DNA of 64,000 nucleotides from Vermamoeba vermiformis. Its lineage: Eukaryota > Tubulinea > Echinamoebida. Both the position numbers and the translations under genes were made by a program. This document shows, in pieces, positions 60,619-64,000 of the stretch; position 1 is the first letter of the stretch, and each line of letters opens with the position of its first letter. The stretch spans positions 1-64,000 of the forward strand of contig JBEWZL010000276.1 in the NCBI GenBank assembly GCA_045837725.1. Reading direction: 5' to 3'. The notes under the pieces are model-generated. The model had not been told where the DNA came from and searched no databases. It saw only the letters and a program-made list of their open reading frames with translations.

Positions 60619-62182
60619 TTATACTAACAACAAAGCATTGATACAACCATCATTTTCAGGGTTATTAGTCACTTGGGCGTATTTACCCCAAACAACTTTA
60701 CCAGTCTGTGTAACCAAACCGAGATCCGCTACATTGACTTCGATAACAGTACCCTTTGTAATAACGCCTAATTGTGTATATAGAGGACTTTGAGGGTTCT
60801 TCTTAACGCCCAAAATGTCCAATTGGAAAGTGCTCTTCAATTCCGGATGTGTTACGTTGGCTATTTGAAATTAAAAGTATTGATTAGCAACTAAATTGAC
60901 TATATTAGGAAAATTCCTTACCTTTCTTGAAACGCAATGCCATTGGTCGAACAAATCGTTCGTACTTTGGCGGTTTTCGAGTAAATCCGTCACCGACGTA
61001 GGTAACTTTAGTGACCATACGTTTCCACGCCTTTTTCTGTCGTTTACCAGTCTTGATCACGCGGAACATTTCGTCTTCACTGATTGGCTTGACTTTAGGC
61101 AAAGGTACGTCCCATTTTCCGGCTTTTTCTTTGCGCTTCTGTTTGATCATGTTGGTGAGCACTTTGGCACGTGACACGTTCTGTCTGTCCAAGAGATAAG
61201 GCGGCACGGCTCCGTCCTTAACAACGTCGCTGTCGGCGTGCTTGTTATTGCGCTCTTCGTGCATGTTGATACTATATTAGGAAATAACGCCGTTAGTGAA
61301 AAGTTCGGTACTCGCGACAAAAAAAATAGCCAAAAAAAATGCCAAAAAATAACAGATTTAACGTGATTATGCAATTACATCGTTCTATATAATATTGACG
61401 TATATGATTATTATTGAAAAATTACAAACGATTCGTTTGTAGGAAGAAAATCATTCTTAAATGTAAAATGTCCGATCTGTAGAATAATCGCAAGGGACAG
61501 TTCAAAAATTATTGTCGTACTCGAAAATAAACGATAAATTCGAAGAAAAGAAAATATAACAAGGCTTTGGATCTTTAGCGAAAAATTCTCGGTCGGACAT
61601 TCAACTTCGTTATTAATTCAAATAATATCAAGTGCTCGTTATAAAGTCAATATATAATTCGTCAAAATAATAACTTACGTTTTCTTCATCTCGATCTTCT
61701 CGGCATGGCGTTTCTGATTGTACAATTTAGCCTTCAGACCGTGGACATTTTGAGCGAACTGAGATCGTTTCTTAGCACTACGTGCTTCTTTTTTACGCCT
61801 ATTATAATTTCCTCGTTAATAAATAATTCGTGTGAAGAAAGTGAGATCTGATTTGATCGCGATCTTCGTAATAAAATAAAATCCACTGCAAGAATCTTTC
61901 TAAAATCTTCCTAATGCTGCATATTATAATTTTATAATTTTAGTCGGTCGGCAGCTGAATTCTGGCTGAGTTTCAAAATAACGCATCGACGATCCAGATT
62001 CACTTACTCTCGTTCTTCTTGATCTAAACGATGACCGTGTCGTTTCTGATGTAATTCAATATAATCTCCTTGAGGCTAAATATTTAACAACGTTAGTGAA
62101 AGTAAATCCATGGCGCATCACAAATCCGATCTTCGATCAAGACTTTGAATAAGCATTGGCTTTTGCTCTAAAGACTTACCAT
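60619..62182 (-). CDS. NSA2: Ribosome biogenesis protein NSA2
   Basis: About 260 residues, the family's usual length. Blocks: [105 protein letters not shown], and a C-terminal S8e-like barrel ending [22 protein letters not shown]2 works in the nucleolus in 27S pre-rRNA processing for the 60S subunit. The first coding exon holds only the ATG (62182-62180), directly followed by GTAAGT. The second exon starts at 62075 with CCTCAAGG (Pro-Gln-Gly). An intron of about 400 bases near 61270-61678 is long for this genome. Confidence 0.95.
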
Positions 62183-62348
62183 GTTGAGCTATATATACAA
62201 ATGTTATATGTGGTTCTCGGGGCAATATGAGAAAAGAACTGACCGTTTTTTGTTCGTGGACAATTTTTGACAGATGCGAAAATTTGTTTTGAATTAAAAC
62301 AGGTCAATATGACCTCATATCATATATACTTGATGTAATATAGCTATA

Positions 62349-64000
62349 ATGGGCTCGTTTATAAGCGCAGTCATAACAGATATTGGAGATCTGTTAATGC
62401 AGGTCGTGAAAATTGTTTTACGCTTTGTAGCGAAAGAAAAAATTGCTAGACTGCTGTATATTGTTTTGTATATTCTTAGTATTGTATTTTTGTATAACCT
62501 TCCGAATAATGGTACGTTCTAGATTTTTTAATTGATTTTTGGTAATTTTTTCTTGATCTAACGACATCTAACAGCCTCAAAAACACGTGTCTCAGAAATG
62601 AACCTCAAGTGTGATATACACGCATTTTTTAACGATACTCACGTCAACACGACGTTTTATTACAGCGATCGGCTCGAAAAGGTTTGCAATTTGTACAATT
62701 CCTTAGCTTTTCAATTATATTACATTAAAATATCATATATAGATATACTATACACTGCTATACAAAAAAATCGTGAGCAGAAATGGAAAATCATTTGATT
62801 AATTTTGTATCGATACAGACTTACCTCTTAAGAAGCAAATACGAGCAAGAAAATGCCCTGCGTGAATGGGACATTAAATTAACCACGCAAATTCAGTATT
62901 TTATGAACAAATTAGGCTTTGAGACGCAACTGCACCGCGTATACTTAAATGGTAAGTCTAGTTAATTTATAAACTTTAAATATGGCTTCAGACCATCGTA
63001 ATAATATCACTGATTATGAAATTACCGGCCACAAAGTAATTAGATTAAAAATAAATGTGGTTGTGGTCATTTTCCTAAAAAGGAAAAAACGCGTACTGGA
63101 TCTCCGCACTCGCGAACAGAAGCAGATGCAGCAAGCTAATTATTAGTGAGGTCTTGTTAATCCATTATTATTTGATAGACACTACGGACGAGTATCTCAT
63201 CAACGTCATTGGAATTCTTCGCGCAGAACGAGCGATGGACAACGAAGGATTTGTATTGACTTCTAGATACGATACGAGGTATGAAATATTATAATTATAC
63301 TACCATATGCATACTTAGTTCCCATAACGAAGTTAGAGTTTTCTACAGTTATCTTTTAGGATCTGCTACGTTTGTTTTCACAGATCTGATAGTTTTGAAG
63401 TTAACCTTATACTTAGATATTGACCCTTTATTATAGTGATGCATTTAAGACAGTCGGATTGCAGCTTGGCCTTGCCAGTTACTTTTCCAGTACGAAGTGG
63501 CAAGGTCGCGATCTGATTTGGGTATTTACCGACGAGTCGCGTGCAGTGTCGGGCATTGAAAATTGGCTCGAAGAATATCAAGATGTATATAATAATAACG
63601 AATATCACAACGATCTTCGACAAAATAAGCGGCAGATCTCGTCAGACAGATTTATTCGCGCTGGAAGATTATTTGGCGCCATTTCAATGCATCAAACGGA
63701 CTTTGATTTTCCTATAAAACGATTCATAATATACCCAGAGGTAATTATAATATTCTTAATTTGATCCGGATCTAAATCAATTTTATTTATTTTTACCATA
63801 TTTTTACCATATTTAGGGTCTTGGAGGAGTACTTCCTAATTTGGATATTGTCAATACTGTCACTACGACAGCATATTTGCACGACACCACGAACTTTTCA
63901 TCAGCTGGATTGAATCCTTATCAAGAGGACGAGCCCATCCACGGCACTGCAAACGAAATGTTTTCTTTTCTGTGGCACACCGCTCTATCTTTCCCGCGCA
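62349..64000 (+). CDS. GPAA1: GPI transamidase subunit GAA1/GPAA1, 5' part
   Basis: The start at 62349 gives MGSFISAVITDIGDLLMQVV, then a hydrophobic helix (IARLLYIVLYILSIVFLYNL) that anchors the protein in the ER membrane. Later exons match the lumenal M28-like domain: YLLRSKYEQENALREWDIKL, LGFETQLHRVYL, INVIGILRAERAMDNEGFVL, GLASYFSSTKWQGRDLIWVF, GRLFGAISMHQTDF and the family-typical EGLGGVLPNLDIVNTV. GAA1 helps attach GPI anchors to proteins with C-terminal signals. The gene runs past the window end, so the later membrane helices are not seen. Its ATG is 166 bp from that of NSA2 on the other strand. Confidence 0.93.

Noticed and set aside
1-64000. Altered genetic code (reassigned stop codons) as cause of frame interruptions
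   Set aside because: Genes end normally at TAA, TAG and TGA, and conserved proteins show no in-frame stops except at the few frame-change sites.
1-64000. CRISPR arrays, operons or bacterial insertion sequences
   Set aside because: The window is plainly nuclear eukaryotic with spliceosomal introns. No regular short repeats with spacers were seen.

Overview
The window is a compact, AT-rich nuclear eukaryotic sequence. Genes lie close together on both strands and carry many small GT-AG introns, the shortest about 44 nt. The gene set includes class C GPCR, hybrid histidine kinase, Rac, RasGEF with REM domain, NDR kinase, RCC1-BTB, sterol C24-methyltransferase and plant-type LRR/GPI surface proteins. 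This mix points to a free-living amoeboid protist. An amoebozoan fits best (inference; a holomycotan amoeba is not excluded).

Layout. 1-4.2 kb: a two-gene accessory locus. A pogo/Tigger-like DDE transposase (minus) and an RPA70N-like OB-fold protein with coiled coil and RS tail (plus) diverge from a 134-bp promoter. The first intron of each gene holds one arm of a 316-bp, nearly identical inverted repeat. 4.6-12.7 kb: SAICAR synthetase, a seven-blade RCC1 propeller with two BTB domains, a small unknown gene, a divergent H2A and a DTWD1-type tRNA modification enzyme. 13.9-20.7 kb: a PAS hybrid histidine kinase and a large multi-pass surface protein with a GCC2/GCC3-like Cys module. 20.7-24.9 kb: a zf-UBP ubiquitin protease whose last intron contains a 5S rRNA gene and a tRNA-Gln(CTG) gene. 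25.4-30.3 kb: RasGEF and sterol methyltransferase. 30.7-36 kb: two tandem paralogs of an unrecognised family. 36.2-40.3 kb: NDR kinase and TRAPPC1. 40.7-42.8 kb: a SAM-domain gene of foreign look, a GC-rich T-poor island and a duplicated gene tail. 42.8-60.5 kb: a surface and signalling district (LRR-GPI protein, large KNH-like GPI protein, GABA-B-like GPCR, Rac, NUDT9, an interrupted GPI gene around a second GC-rich island, and a propeller-like GPI protein). 60.6-64 kb: NSA2 and the 5' part of the GPI transamidase subunit GAA1, which runs off the end.

Connections. Four predicted GPI-anchored surface genes lie in the same 20 kb as a gene for the enzyme complex that attaches GPI anchors. GPCR, Rac, RasGEF, NDR kinase and hybrid kinase together suggest environment sensing linked to cytoskeletal control.

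Caveat. Several otherwise well-conserved host genes (ubiquitin protease, sterol methyltransferase, hybrid kinase, one unknown paralog, possibly RCC1-BTB) need one-base frame changes to read through. Most are +1. Assembly insertions are the simplest explanation, but the pattern is worth testing. Exon joins were worked out by eye from splice signals and frame. Family names rest on recognised motifs, not on searches.
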